From assembly GCA_023957015.1 (NCBI GenBank), contig JAMLHR010000017.1:1-52117 (forward strand): a stretch of DNA of 52,117 nucleotides, given 5' to 3'. Of the stretch, positions 17,683 to 26,862 are shown piece by piece (within the stretch, counting starts at the first letter, position 1; every line of letters begins with the position of its first letter). Source of the stretch: Thermomicrobiales bacterium (GTDB taxonomy: Bacteria; Chloroflexota; Chloroflexia; Thermomicrobiales; UBA6265). The notes under the pieces were generated by a model, which saw only the letters and a list, made by a program, of their open reading frames with translations, made no database searches and was not told the origin of the DNA. The position numbers and the translations under genes were made by a program.

Positions 17683-19202
17683 GTCGAGTTATGCCTTTCC
17701 CACTAGGGGTACTGTCCAGGATCCTTACGTTGGTAGGGCGGGGAGACGAGGCGAGTCGCCTCCTTGAGTCACTTGATGTCGAGATATCAGCTACGTGGCC
17801 TGAGTTCCAGTGGATGCCCATGATCCCGACGAGCGAGGGGATTGAGGCGGTGACCCGATGGTACCGAGAGTCGCTCGCCGGTAATCGGCATAAGAGTAAC
17901 GTTGGCATGGGAGGCTCCAAGCGGACTGAACTCCATGGTGAGAGACGACGCACCGTCTGGATATTTGAGCACCACGCAGTGCCGCCCGGCGTTCCTGGAT
18001 TGTCAAGGCAGTACGATCACGCTAGATATATTGGGTGTCGAGGATGGGATACAAGAATCTTTGCTTCGTCGTTCGGGCATAAGTCACTCCGATATGAACG
18101 TAAGACGGGGTTCTTTACTCGATTCTCTGATCATACAGAGGGCGAAATCGACTTTACCTGGGTCTACACAACACCCTACTCCGACAATAATTGGAAACGT
18201 TACGTCAATATGGTTTCCTATCTTTTCGTCAGTGTGTTCTCTGCCCTCAGGCGCCCAAAACCGGACATTGTGATAGGTGCGTCTCCGCATCTTTTCACCG
18301 GGCTGGCTGCATGGACCGTATCAAGGCGTTACCGGGTGCCATTTGTGTTCGAGGTCCAGGATCTTTGGCCGGAGTCACTTCTTCACTTGGGTCTCTCGAA
18401 TCGCTTGATCATTTGGTTTCTCAAGTACGTGGAACACTTCCTTTACCACCACGCAGACGCCATTATCACGCTTAGTAACGGTGCAACAGACGGCGTCAGA
18501 TCTAGACTAGAAAAGGATGTGCCATTAGTTCTCGTGCCGACGGGAGCTGATCTCGTCGTTCCTATCTCTTCAGAACAGCGTATGAAACAGCGAAGGGGTC
18601 GTGGTTGGGAAGGAAAGTTCGTGGCTATCTGGGCTGGTGCGCATGGACCAGCGAACCATCTAGACACAATTGTAGAGGCAGCGAGAATCTCGAGTTCCAC
18701 TGTTGGGGCAGAGTCTTTGCATTGGGTGCTTGTCGGCGATGGTTCGGAGAAAGAGCGTCTCATTCAAGAGGCTCGTGGCCTCCTGAATATAGAGTTCCTG
18801 CCTCCTGTGCCCTCCTCTGAGATATCTGCCATTCTGCAGCTTGCGGATGTGGGGGTTATTGTTTATGCAGATAACCCTGTCTTCCGCGGGACCCGACCCA
18901 CCAAGCTGGCAGAGTATATGGCGGTCGGATTGCCAGTTGTCTCGAATCTTCAAGGCGAGGGGGCCTCACTTATTGCCGAAGCAGGTGCGGGTAGAACGGT
19001 GCCGATTATGCGTCCAGATCTTCTTGCCAATGAGGTCTGGAATGCCTCAAATCATCCGGAGGAGACACGTCTCCTAGGAGAATCTGGGAAGGTCTTCGTC
19101 CAAGAGCAGTACACGAAACCCGTCATGGCGGAAAAGCTCGCTCACCTCCTGGATGAGATTGTTGAGAACTCTGTCGGTTCAGAGACCAGATACGAGACAT
19201 GA
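17193..19202 (+). CDS. Epimerase C-terminal part fused in frame to a WcaI/WbuB-like glycosyltransferase
   Basis: One open frame of 669 aa. Residues 1-238 are the C-terminal two thirds of the WbpV-like epimerase, with YGISKREAE and GNFLKIMGLVDKGLPLPFG. Residues from about 251 to 660 are a complete GT-B glycosyltransferase of the WbuB/WcaI kind: WIFEHHAVPPG, IFASSFGHKSLRYERK, FEVQDLWPESL, the KLAEYMAVGLPVVSN donor-site motif and an acidic loop. There is no stop between the two. An ATG at 17907 (residue 239) could start the transferase separately, but it has no strong ribosome site. This may be a genuine fusion, or a lost stop codon or indel at the junction. WbuB-type enzymes add the second sugar of O-units. 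Confidence 0.75.
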   Translation: MNVQVAMDVANGAISASVPRLVFLSSIKVNGEETLPGRPFTASDSPNPQDPYGISKREAEDLLLEMHESGSLEVAILRSPLVYGPGVRGNFLKIMGLVDKGLPLPFGSTRNRRAMISVGNLSDALITVAQSQRGDRMVALVKDAVSPSTGELLHMLARGLGRPSRVMPFPLGVLSRILTLVGRGDEASRLLESLDVEISATWPEFQWMPMIPTSEGIEAVTRWYRESLAGNRHKSNVGMGGSKRTELHGERRRTVWIFEHHAVPPGVPGLSRQYDHARYIGCRGWDTRIFASSFGHKSLRYERKTGFFTRFSDHTEGEIDFTWVYTTPYSDNNWKRYVNMVSYLFVSVFSALRRPKPDIVIGASPHLFTGLAAWTVSRRYRVPFVFEVQDLWPESLLHLGLSNRLIIWFLKYVEHFLYHHADAIITLSNGATDGVRSRLEKDVPLVLVPTGADLVVPISSEQRMKQRRGRGWEGKFVAIWAGAHGPANHLDTIVEAARISSSTVGAESLHWVLVGDGSEKERLIQEARGLLNIEFLPPVPSSEISAILQLADVGVIVYADNPVFRGTRPTKLAEYMAVGLPVVSNLQGEGASLIAEAGAGRTVPIMRPDLLANEVWNASNHPEETRLLGESGKVFVQEQYTKPVMAEKLAHLLDEIVENSVGSETRYET

Positions 19203-19463
19203 TGGAAATTGGAATCAGAATCGAGCTTCCGTTGATCGAGTAGGTAGATAGCCTAGTGACGGGTGCTCAGGTTTGGCTATGTTACCCGTTAGGGTTGCGG
19301 CCAAAGTGCTTGAGGAGAAGTGACAACTATGTTCTTGGCCAAGATGATGGCTCGTTCCATAGGGAGACGTGATGGATGTGACGTGTAGCCGGTAATCTGA
19401 TTTGTGGGAGGTGCGCGTGCTTGTCTATTCCCTTTTAGTGTTACAGGGACGGGGTTGGAGACC

Positions 19464-20234
19464 ATGTTGTGTAAGGTGCTATCGCGAAGAGGACTATTGG
19501 CGGGTGCACTATTTGCATCCGAGTCATTCCACATCGATGCTTTACTCCAGATCCCTGATTATGTAATACCGGTTACTCTGGAACACGGACTTGAGATTCG
19601 GGATTATCGCATATTCCCGACTGACGATATACGCAGGTTCATCGTTGAAATCCACAATGCAACTGATCAGGCAGTTGACACTCCGTCGATTGGAGTGATC
19701 CTTTCTCATCTACCGCAGGACCAGGATTTCGGGGTTGCAGTGGCTACATCGCCCGTTCTCCATCCACACACTTCGGGAATACTGATTGGTGTTGCACCAA
19801 CTGCACTTGGCAGTGATGACAACTGGGGTATACCCGAGTGGATTATCTGTGATGATCTACACACGTCACGAGTTGCGGAGTTGCCGATTCAGGATCTGAC
19901 GATTGCCAGTGAGATCGTGGTAATGAATGAGGATCTTGCGCAAGTCAACATACAGGTTACGAATAATTCGGAAGAATCGATAGAACGAGTTTGGCTTAGC
20001 GGTGATGTCTACGATGATCACGGACGCGTTTGTGGGAGCCTCGTTCAGATTGGTCGAGGGCCAATTAGTCCTGGGGAGACAAACGAGTATTATCTTTATG
20101 TTGTTCGTGAATGGCGATATTTCGGAAATCCGTTCGTGTTGGTAAGCTCTGCGGCGGAAGTAGATGTAGTGGTTTCCATCCAAGCAAGAGCCAGGTATGT
20201 ATCGCCCGCATGTCCGCGTCTAGCAGCCTGGTAA
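19464..20234 (+). CDS. Secreted protein of unknown function with FxLYD-like domain
   Basis: 256 aa from ATG 19464 (TTGGAG just upstream). The N-terminus LSRRGLLAGALFASESF is a Tat-like or Sec leader. The remainder is beta-rich with no catalytic motif recognised. WLSGDVYDDHGRVCGSLVQI followed by GPISPGETNEYYLYV resembles the FxLYD type of Ig-like fold, in which a conserved turn precedes a PGE motif. An earlier segment (YRIFPTDDIRRFIVEIHNAT) may be a second copy of the same fold. Function unknown. Its place between the transferase and WecC suggests a cell-surface role linked to the polysaccharide. No homologue is recognised with confidence. Confidence 0.6.
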   Translation: MLCKVLSRRGLLAGALFASESFHIDALLQIPDYVIPVTLEHGLEIRDYRIFPTDDIRRFIVEIHNATDQAVDTPSIGVILSHLPQDQDFGVAVATSPVLHPHTSGILIGVAPTALGSDDNWGIPEWIICDDLHTSRVAELPIQDLTIASEIVVMNEDLAQVNIQVTNNSEESIERVWLSGDVYDDHGRVCGSLVQIGRGPISPGETNEYYLYVVREWRYFGNPFVLVSSAAEVDVVVSIQARARYVSPACPRLAAW

Positions 20235-20530
20235 GTTGTAGGCTAATCGATATGAGCTTGGAGTTGGATCTTAGTGTCGAGGCTCATATGTGTTGATTCT
20301 AAGGTCTTGAGGTGGATCAAGGGAGTGCTGCTTGGGGTGTTCATGCACGTACAATGGGATTACACGTGGACAGAGAAAGCTGTAATATCACATGGACCCC
20401 CGCTTATGAGGCAGGAGAGTTACATCTAAGCTATCGATACCTTTGGTGGCATGTAGCCTCTATCGTCAATAAGGCACCGAAGAACGGGTGCAAAAACTGG
20501 AGCTAGATGCGAGACATCAGTCATCTGTGA
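20235..20530. other. Intergenic region before wecC
   Basis: About 295 bp with no supported gene. A 64-codon open frame at 20312-20506 has no ribosome site and no protein-like composition. No clear promoter or terminator could be picked out. Confidence 0.45.
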
Positions 20531-21883
20531 ATGCAGATGTCGACGGAACTAGATTTTGATGACCATAGACATGTGAGGGATTTGGAATTGAAGATTGCAG
20601 TCGTTGGCTTGGGGTACATAGGGCTCCCCACTGCAGTGATGTTCGCATCCCATGGCCACGAGGTCATCGGTGTTGACGTTCTCCCTGAAGTCGTCGAAAC
20701 GTTGGCTCGGGGTGATATCCATATTGAGGAGCCCGGCGTCGCGCCTGTCCTCAAGTCCGTCGTAGAGTCAGGGAGTTTTCGACCTCAGCTCCTTCCCGAG
20801 AAGGCTGACGTGTTTATTCTCTCGGTTCCTACACCCAGCAACGATGATCATTCGCCTAATCTTGGTTTTGTGACCAAGGCAGCCGAATCCATTGTTCCAT
20901 ACCTCGAGCCAGGTAACCTTGTGATCCTAGAGAGTACGTCACCTCCTGGTACCACTATCGGGTTGATTCCTACTCTTGAGCGATCAGGCCTGAAGGTTGG
21001 AGTGGATATCTATCTCGCACATTCACCGGAACGTGTGTTGCCGGGGAGAATTCTTATAGAGTTGGTGGAAAATGATCGCGTCATAGGTGGGTATACTCTT
21101 GAATCTGCTCAGAAGGCTGCCGATCTCTATCGCTCATTTGTGCAGGGAGGAATTCTGCAGACAGACGCAACTACTGCTGAGATGGCCAAGCTCATGGAGA
21201 ATACTTTTCGCGACGTCAACATTGCCCTGGCAAACGAGTTCAGCCGGATCGCAGAACGCGTCGGTATTGATGTCAATGAGGCGATCCGCCTCGCAAATCA
21301 TCATCCACGAGTAAACATTCTCAACCCAGGTCCTGGGGTTGGTGGGCATTGCATAGCTGTAGATCCATGGTTCATCGTGGATTCGGCTCCAGAGGAATCC
21401 ACTCTCATCAGAACAGCCCGAGTTGTCAACGACGCTCAGCCGGGATATGTGGCAGATCTTGTCACTCGTATAGTATCGGGAATAGAGAATCCGACCGTTG
21501 CAGTGCTTGGCTTAGCCTATAAACCTGATGTTGACGATATCAGGGAGAGCCCATCTGTTGAAGTAGTGAAACACCTTAGTCGACTCGGATACCGTTTGAG
21601 ATTACATGATTCCCATACCCGGAGCGAAGTTGCAGGTATGCCTGTATATGGGGAACTCTCCGAGGCCGTATCTGGTGCTGATGCGATGATAATTCTGACG
21701 GATCATCGCGAGTACCATAGATTAGAGCCAGATGATGAGAATTTGAGTGGAATAGTGCATAGAATCCTGATTGACACGCGGAACTGTGTTAATCCCAATC
21801 TTTGGCGAGACGCGGGATATGCGGTACACCGCCTCGGTGTGGGTGCCCCGTTCATGGTGACAGAAGGGCCTGATTTTGATTAA
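20531..21883 (+). CDS. wecC: UDP-N-acetyl-D-mannosamine dehydrogenase
   Basis: 450 aa. It oxidises UDP-ManNAc to UDP-ManNAcA with two NAD+. N-terminal Rossmann motif VVGLGYIGLPTAVMFASHGH (about residues 24-43). Other markers are LSVPTPSN, ESTSPPGTT, the AHSPERVLPG loop, AEMAKLMENTFRDVNIALANE and catalytic Cys274 in GGHCIAVDPW. The C-terminal domain has LGLAYKPDVDDIRESPS. The ribosome site before ATG 20531 is poor; a TTG near 20589 just before KIAVVGLG, behind GAGGGA, could be the real start. It overlaps wecB by 8 bases, so the pair is translationally coupled. It acts after WecB in the ManNAcA pathway. Confidence 0.92.
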   Translation: MQMSTELDFDDHRHVRDLELKIAVVGLGYIGLPTAVMFASHGHEVIGVDVLPEVVETLARGDIHIEEPGVAPVLKSVVESGSFRPQLLPEKADVFILSVPTPSNDDHSPNLGFVTKAAESIVPYLEPGNLVILESTSPPGTTIGLIPTLERSGLKVGVDIYLAHSPERVLPGRILIELVENDRVIGGYTLESAQKAADLYRSFVQGGILQTDATTAEMAKLMENTFRDVNIALANEFSRIAERVGIDVNEAIRLANHHPRVNILNPGPGVGGHCIAVDPWFIVDSAPEESTLIRTARVVNDAQPGYVADLVTRIVSGIENPTVAVLGLAYKPDVDDIRESPSVEVVKHLSRLGYRLRLHDSHTRSEVAGMPVYGELSEAVSGADAMIILTDHREYHRLEPDDENLSGIVHRILIDTRNCVNPNLWRDAGYAVHRLGVGAPFMVTEGPDFD

Positions 21884-22979
21884 GGTACTTGTCGTGTTTG
21901 GTACGCGCCCAGAAGCTATCAAGATGGCTCCAGTGATCAAGGCGCTTACTGAGAAACGAGCCGTGTTTGAACCAATCGTGTGCGTAACGGGACAACATCG
22001 CGAGATGTTGGACCAGGTTCTCAATTTGTTTGACATCGTCCCGGACTATGATCTGGATGTGATGGTTCACAACCAAAGTCTGGCCACACTGACTGCCAAT
22101 GTGTTGGCAAAACTGGACCCCATACTTGAGCAAATACGTCCGGATTGGGTCTTGGTGCAGGGAGATACGACGACTGCGATGGCCGCATCGCTTGCGGCGT
22201 TCTACCGTCAGGTGAAAGTCGGTCACATCGAAGCAGGTTTGAGGACAGACGACAAATACCAACCGTTCCCCGAAGAGATAAACCGGCGAATCACCAGTGT
22301 GGTTGCGGATATCCACTTCGCTCCTACTGAGTGGGCTGCCGACAATCTCCGTAGAGAAGGGCATCCTGAACACCGAATTCTGGTCACTGGGAACACTGTC
22401 ATTGATGCTGTTCATAGCATCCTGGAGGTGCCATTCGATCCTGCGAACTATTTCCCAGACGAGATCATTCGTGTTGACAAGCGCATCGTCCTGGTGACGG
22501 CGCACCGTAGGGAGAACTTTGGAGCGGGGATTCGCAGGATTTGCGCCGCAGTCAAAGAAATCACTAGTAGGCACGAGGATATCCAGGTAGTCTATCCAGT
22601 ACACCTTAATCCGAACATCTCAGGTCCAGTGCATGAGTTGCTGGATTCTTCCGAGCGGATTCTACTCCTGCCCCCTCTGGAATATCAGCCCTTGCTTTGG
22701 TTAATGAAGCACAGTTATCTGATCCTCTCAGATTCTGGTGGGATTCAAGAGGAGGCACCTGGCATGGGGAAACCACTGCTAGTTTTGCGTGACACTACTG
22801 AGCGGCCAGAAGGGGTTGCTTCTGGATCAGTGCGGCTCGTTGGTACGGACGACCAGCGTATTGTTGCTGAGACCTCGCGTTTATTGACGGATTCTCTCGC
22901 CTATGGCGCGATGTCATCGTCGAGGAATCCTTATGGCGACGGGCATGCTTCGCAAGCGATTGTGGAGCGGTTGGTGTAG
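21876..22979 (+). CDS. wecB: UDP-N-acetylglucosamine 2-epimerase (non-hydrolysing)
   Basis: 367 aa from TTG 21876, inside the end of wecC (AGAAGG about 10 nt upstream). GT-B-like epimerase converting UDP-GlcNAc to UDP-ManNAc. Signatures in order: FGTRPEAIKMAPVI at the N-terminus, VTGQHREMLDQ, QGDTTT, HIEAGLRT, PFPEEINRRI, TAHRRENFG, YPVHLNPN and SDSGGIQEEAPGMGKP. Length is normal for the family. With WecC it supplies UDP-ManNAcA. Confidence 0.95.
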   Translation: MIKVLVVFGTRPEAIKMAPVIKALTEKRAVFEPIVCVTGQHREMLDQVLNLFDIVPDYDLDVMVHNQSLATLTANVLAKLDPILEQIRPDWVLVQGDTTTAMAASLAAFYRQVKVGHIEAGLRTDDKYQPFPEEINRRITSVVADIHFAPTEWAADNLRREGHPEHRILVTGNTVIDAVHSILEVPFDPANYFPDEIIRVDKRIVLVTAHRRENFGAGIRRICAAVKEITSRHEDIQVVYPVHLNPNISGPVHELLDSSERILLLPPLEYQPLLWLMKHSYLILSDSGGIQEEAPGMGKPLLVLRDTTERPEGVASGSVRLVGTDDQRIVAETSRLLTDSLAYGAMSSSRNPYGDGHASQAIVERLV

Positions 22980-23059
22980 GATTTCTAGAATCCTCATGTC
23001 TGGGCTACACATGTATGAGTAAGTGCCTTTGGGTTTCATGTGGCAAGAGTGGAGTCTAG

Positions 23060-24187
23060 GTGAAGAAGCAGATTACCCACCTCAGTAACGTCCATCCAGC
23101 AGACGATACGCGTATTTTCCATAAGGAATGCACATCACTTGCAAAGGCGGGGTATGCAGTCACCTTAATTGCCAGAAAACCGCGTGCCCAGATCTTTGCT
23201 GGTGGTGTTCGTATAGTTGAACACCACCCCCCTACACCCAGATTGTTGAGAATGACCGTCGGATCATTTGGTCTTCTAAAGCTCGCCCTCAATAACCCGT
23301 CCGACCTATATCACTTTCACGATCCTGAGCTGATACCAGTTGGGTTCATTCTCAAATTACTGGGCAAAAGGGTGGTGTACGACGTGCATGAGGACATACC
23401 TGCCCAGCTTCTGACAAAACCATGGCTTCCTGCGGTAGTTCGCCCCATTGCTAGCAGGATGATCCAGGGTGTGAATTGGGTGTCAAACCGAGTGTTTGAC
23501 GGAATCGTGGTTGCTAGGGCAGACGCAGCGGAGGATTTTCACGGAACGAATGTAGTGCTTGTGCAGAATTACGCTCTTTTATCTGAGTTTGCGGCCCTCC
23601 AGGCACCGGGAACACGATCCATCCCCGATCCAAACAAAGTCATTTACTTTGGAGGCGTAACAGTCCACCGAGGACTTCGTCAGATGATTTCTGCTATCGA
23701 GATTCTTAGTCGGCGCCGAGAGATTACGCTCGCTTTGGTTGGACCTCTTCAACCGCCTTCGCTGATACAGGAGATTGACGCATCTCCAGCTCGCGCTCAC
23801 ATTGACTATCAACCCTGGGCTAGTCGAGAGGAAATGCCGAGTATCCTCTCATCAGCATCGGTCGGACTAGTTTTTTTTCAACCCATCCCGAACCATGTCA
23901 CCAGTTACCCGAACAAGCTGTTCGAATATATGGCTGCAGGCCTACCGATCATTGGTTCGGATTTTCCATACTGGAAACAATTCATCGACGATATCGACTC
24001 TGGCATACGTGTGAATCCGACGGATTCCGAAGCCATCGCTGATGCGATAGAGAACTTGCTTGATAATCCGGAAAAGACCCGAGAGATGGGAGAGGCTGGA
24101 ATGAGAGCTGTGCATGAGCGGTTTAACTGGGACTCCGAGTTCAGGATCTTACTAGGACTCGTTGAGTCTCTGATAGGATCAGCTTGA
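23060..24187 (+). CDS. GT4-type glycosyltransferase
   Basis: 375 aa from GTG 23060, with GGAG about 6 nt upstream. GT-B fold: the N-terminal domain has HLSNVHPADDTRIFHKECTS and LYHFHDPELIPVG. The C-terminal domain has VIYFGGVTVHRGLRQMISAI (about residue 190) and the donor-binding PNKLFEYMAAGLPIIGSDFP motif. The N-terminal pattern (HP.DDTRIFHKE.SLAKAGY) is typical of transferases that build surface polysaccharides. Linkage and sugar cannot be read from sequence. It is followed after 3 bp by the polymerase gene. Confidence 0.85.
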   Translation: MKKQITHLSNVHPADDTRIFHKECTSLAKAGYAVTLIARKPRAQIFAGGVRIVEHHPPTPRLLRMTVGSFGLLKLALNNPSDLYHFHDPELIPVGFILKLLGKRVVYDVHEDIPAQLLTKPWLPAVVRPIASRMIQGVNWVSNRVFDGIVVARADAAEDFHGTNVVLVQNYALLSEFAALQAPGTRSIPDPNKVIYFGGVTVHRGLRQMISAIEILSRRREITLALVGPLQPPSLIQEIDASPARAHIDYQPWASREEMPSILSSASVGLVFFQPIPNHVTSYPNKLFEYMAAGLPIIGSDFPYWKQFIDDIDSGIRVNPTDSEAIADAIENLLDNPEKTREMGEAGMRAVHERFNWDSEFRILLGLVESLIGSA

Positions 24188-24190
24188 AAC

Positions 24191-25579
24191 ATGTTCAGCT
24201 GGGTGGACGGACAAACTCAGGTAGATGAGTTACATAAGTTGCGCCGCCCCATCGCAGTTCCTATCTACCGCGCGGTTGGAGTTGTGTCATTGGTCGTGTT
24301 TGCGGTCGTGATGCTGTTGGGTATGCCTCGACTCGGCGGATTGGTCTTGCTTCCTTGGTTGAGCATCGCCCTTATACGCAATCCTGGAATTTTGCTTGCG
24401 GCCTATCTCTATATACCGTTGTACAAACCCGTGGCGCAATCAACTATACCAGTTGATGTGACGGTGTGGTTAGCTGCGTTGTGTGTCTGCCGCACCATGC
24501 TGGAACTCAATAGGGGGAGAGTATATCCCTTCAGGACAGCAGCTATGTTCTGGTCGGTGTTCGTGTTCTTGCTCCTGAGTACTACGTTCACTTCTGAGTA
24601 TCTGGATGTATCGACGGTCAGTGTAGCCAGGACTTTGACGCTTACTGTTGTTCCTCTTCTGCTCGTGCCTTATGTAGCACGCGAAAGTGACTGGTTATCA
24701 CAAGTACTGAAGGTCACCTTGGTGTTCTCTGTGGTCTTCTCACTTTTGGGACTGGGTTCCATGGCGATTAATGGAGCGTCTCGGTTGTCGTTGACATCCG
24801 ATACGATTGGTGCCGGACGCATCGCCATAATGGGGCTGCTGGTGGCACCCGCTGTGATTCCACGACACAGATGGAAACCGATCGCGCTCGTATTTGTTGC
24901 TATCTGTACTCTGGGTGCTGCACTTGCCTCCGGATCGCGTGGACCTTTGCTCGCTGCGTTTGTGGCTGCCTTCGCAATCTACGCTCTTCCTAATCGCTGG
25001 TTCGCTATCCGCTCGCTTATTGTTGTTAGCGGAGGGATCGCGGCAGTCGCATTCGTGATGTCGAGTTGGGCCGACTACGTCGCATCTGAGCAATCTCTAT
25101 ACAGAATACGCATCTTGATCAAGTCGGCACTCGGCGATGGAGAACCCGACGCATCAAGCTCAATCCGGCTTGACCTCATGGGCAAAGCGCTTGAGATGTG
25201 GGGTCAGCGACCGATTGTTGGATGGGGCCCAGGCTCGTTCGCGGTTCACCCGCCTTTGGGCTGGGAGTATCCACACAATGCGATACTACAGGTGGGTGCG
25301 GAACTCGGTACTTTGGCTGTATTGTGGTTTCTTCTGTTTGCAGCTTCTGCGATTTTCGTGATTTACCGACGATTGTCAGAACCATGGGCGATTGGTATTG
25401 GGATACTCACCATCTTCGCTATTGTGTCTGCTCAGTTCTCAAACGACCTCTATGATAACCGTTGGTTATGGGGCATGTTGTTGTTATCTCTCTCCATGGA
25501 GAACCTGGTAGTTCGGGCACAAACGGACATCCATTTCCCGACTCGAGTGCTTGAGGATGAAAGTACTCAAGATCCGTGA
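24191..25579 (+). CDS. Wzy/O-antigen-ligase-like membrane polymerase
   Basis: 462-aa polytopic membrane protein with about 12 helices. The C-terminal third has the Wzy_C-type signature GWGPGSFAVHPP followed by YPHNAILQVGAELGTLAVLW, with the His-containing external loop between helices. It probably polymerises flipped repeat units on the outer face of the membrane; a ligase role is the alternative. It begins 3 bp after the preceding transferase. Its last 13 bases overlap the 3' end of the convergent GT2 gene. Confidence 0.82.
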   Translation: MFSWVDGQTQVDELHKLRRPIAVPIYRAVGVVSLVVFAVVMLLGMPRLGGLVLLPWLSIALIRNPGILLAAYLYIPLYKPVAQSTIPVDVTVWLAALCVCRTMLELNRGRVYPFRTAAMFWSVFVFLLLSTTFTSEYLDVSTVSVARTLTLTVVPLLLVPYVARESDWLSQVLKVTLVFSVVFSLLGLGSMAINGASRLSLTSDTIGAGRIAIMGLLVAPAVIPRHRWKPIALVFVAICTLGAALASGSRGPLLAAFVAAFAIYALPNRWFAIRSLIVVSGGIAAVAFVMSSWADYVASEQSLYRIRILIKSALGDGEPDASSSIRLDLMGKALEMWGQRPIVGWGPGSFAVHPPLGWEYPHNAILQVGAELGTLAVLWFLLFAASAIFVIYRRLSEPWAIGIGILTIFAIVSAQFSNDLYDNRWLWGMLLLSLSMENLVVRAQTDIHFPTRVLEDESTQDP

Positions 25580-26499
25580 ATCGTTTGGTATTCCTGATTG
25601 GCATAGGCGCGGGTAGTAATTGTGCCAGCAATGCCACCCACTCCAGATACGATGCATTTTAGACGAAATAACAGAAGCTCACGCCTCAAGATTGCATCGG
25701 GAATTATCAGCAGCCCATGTTTGACTATAATGCCAACGCTTTCAACGACATGTATAGCGGTCGTGGATGGTGATGGGTTTACCCACCTCGAGATTTTGCT
25801 TCGAGTCGTGCCGGATCTGAAGGCTCTTTTGAGAATCCATCTTGCATTGGCTCTTGACCTGGGAACATGCTCCCAGGTGATCGCTTCTGCGCAACTTGAG
25901 AAGATATGTCCCTGAGATCGTAACTTCGCAGAAATCATGGAGTCTTCACCACCCGTCAGATTCAGCCGAACGTCAAAGGGGCCCGGGATGCCGGCAAGGC
26001 AAGTGGAACGGATGATGGAGTTGTTTGTACCGAAAGACGCAACTTTCCCCCCTGTATGCAGCGTTGGAGGTTGAAAGCAAGGCAGATATGAACGTGGAAG
26101 ATCGGCATCTATCGTGTAAATCTGCTGTCCGACCACTGCCGCCGCACCGGATCGGATCGCCTCAGCGAACAGCCGGGCCAACCAGTTGGCATCCACGGTC
26201 TCGTCGTCGTCGACGAAGGCGATGAACTCAGCGCCAATGCCTAGCGCCTCGGAGACCAATCGATTTCTTACGGAAGCGAGACCACGCGTTGGTTCAACAA
26301 CAAATTTAACAGGGAACGACAGATTAGGTGTGGCGGTATGAACGACACGTTCAGCTGATCCTTGTGGATCGTTGTCGGCGATGACCAAATGTACATTCAG
26401 ACCATTGATCTCCATTTTCTCCAAACTGTGAATCAGATTGGCAAGCCCTATTGGACGTTGGTATGTGGCAACGCAAACTGCAATCAATGGATTCGTCAT
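25567..26499 (-). CDS. GT2-type glycosyltransferase
   Basis: 310 aa from ATG 26497-26499, which has GGAGAGAG upstream; an upstream in-frame ATG at 26535 is less likely. GT-A fold, family 2: PLIAVCVATYQRPIGLANLI at the N-terminus, VIADNDPQG, ASVRNRLVSEA, and the metal-binding IAFVDDDETVDANWL (DDD, a DxD variant). Later comes GGEDSMISAKLRSQG, the ED catalytic-base motif, and a C-terminal amphipathic or hydrophobic region. It is on the strand opposite its neighbours within the cluster and converges on the polymerase gene, whose end it overlaps. Confidence 0.85.
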   Translation of the reverse strand: MTNPLIAVCVATYQRPIGLANLIHSLEKMEINGLNVHLVIADNDPQGSAERVVHTATPNLSFPVKFVVEPTRGLASVRNRLVSEALGIGAEFIAFVDDDETVDANWLARLFAEAIRSGAAAVVGQQIYTIDADLPRSYLPCFQPPTLHTGGKVASFGTNNSIIRSTCLAGIPGPFDVRLNLTGGEDSMISAKLRSQGHIFSSCAEAITWEHVPRSRANARWILKRAFRSGTTRSKISRWVNPSPSTTAIHVVESVGIIVKHGLLIIPDAILRRELLLFRLKCIVSGVGGIAGTITTRAYANQEYQTIHGS

Positions 26500-26862
26500 G
26501 TGGTTCTCTCTCCAATAGGTAGAAATAGCGTGCATCAGACTCAGTTGTTGCAGGCTTTACTCTTCGTAATTCCGGACGCCGACGGGCCGCGACGCGCGCT
26601 TCATGCCTCCATTGAGCTGGGAGTGATCAGGTTTGGCTCCGATTCTGGTGTTGATTCCGCGTTCGATGTGGCTACCCTGATATGTGATAGATTTTACCGC
26701 GAGTACTAGGATCAGGGAGAGTATCGATTTTCTGTTCCTGCTCCTAGGTTCTTTGCGGCATAGGCGGGGGTGATCAAATGCGTATTAGCATTGACAAGCG
26801 TTCAATCATGGGTCACCCGTCGCGATTGTGCTGGCCCTCTGCACGCTGGAGTGACGTTAAAA

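Noticed and set aside
20312..20506. 64-codon open frame before wecC
   Set aside because: No ribosome site, no recognisable motif, composition like non-coding DNA.
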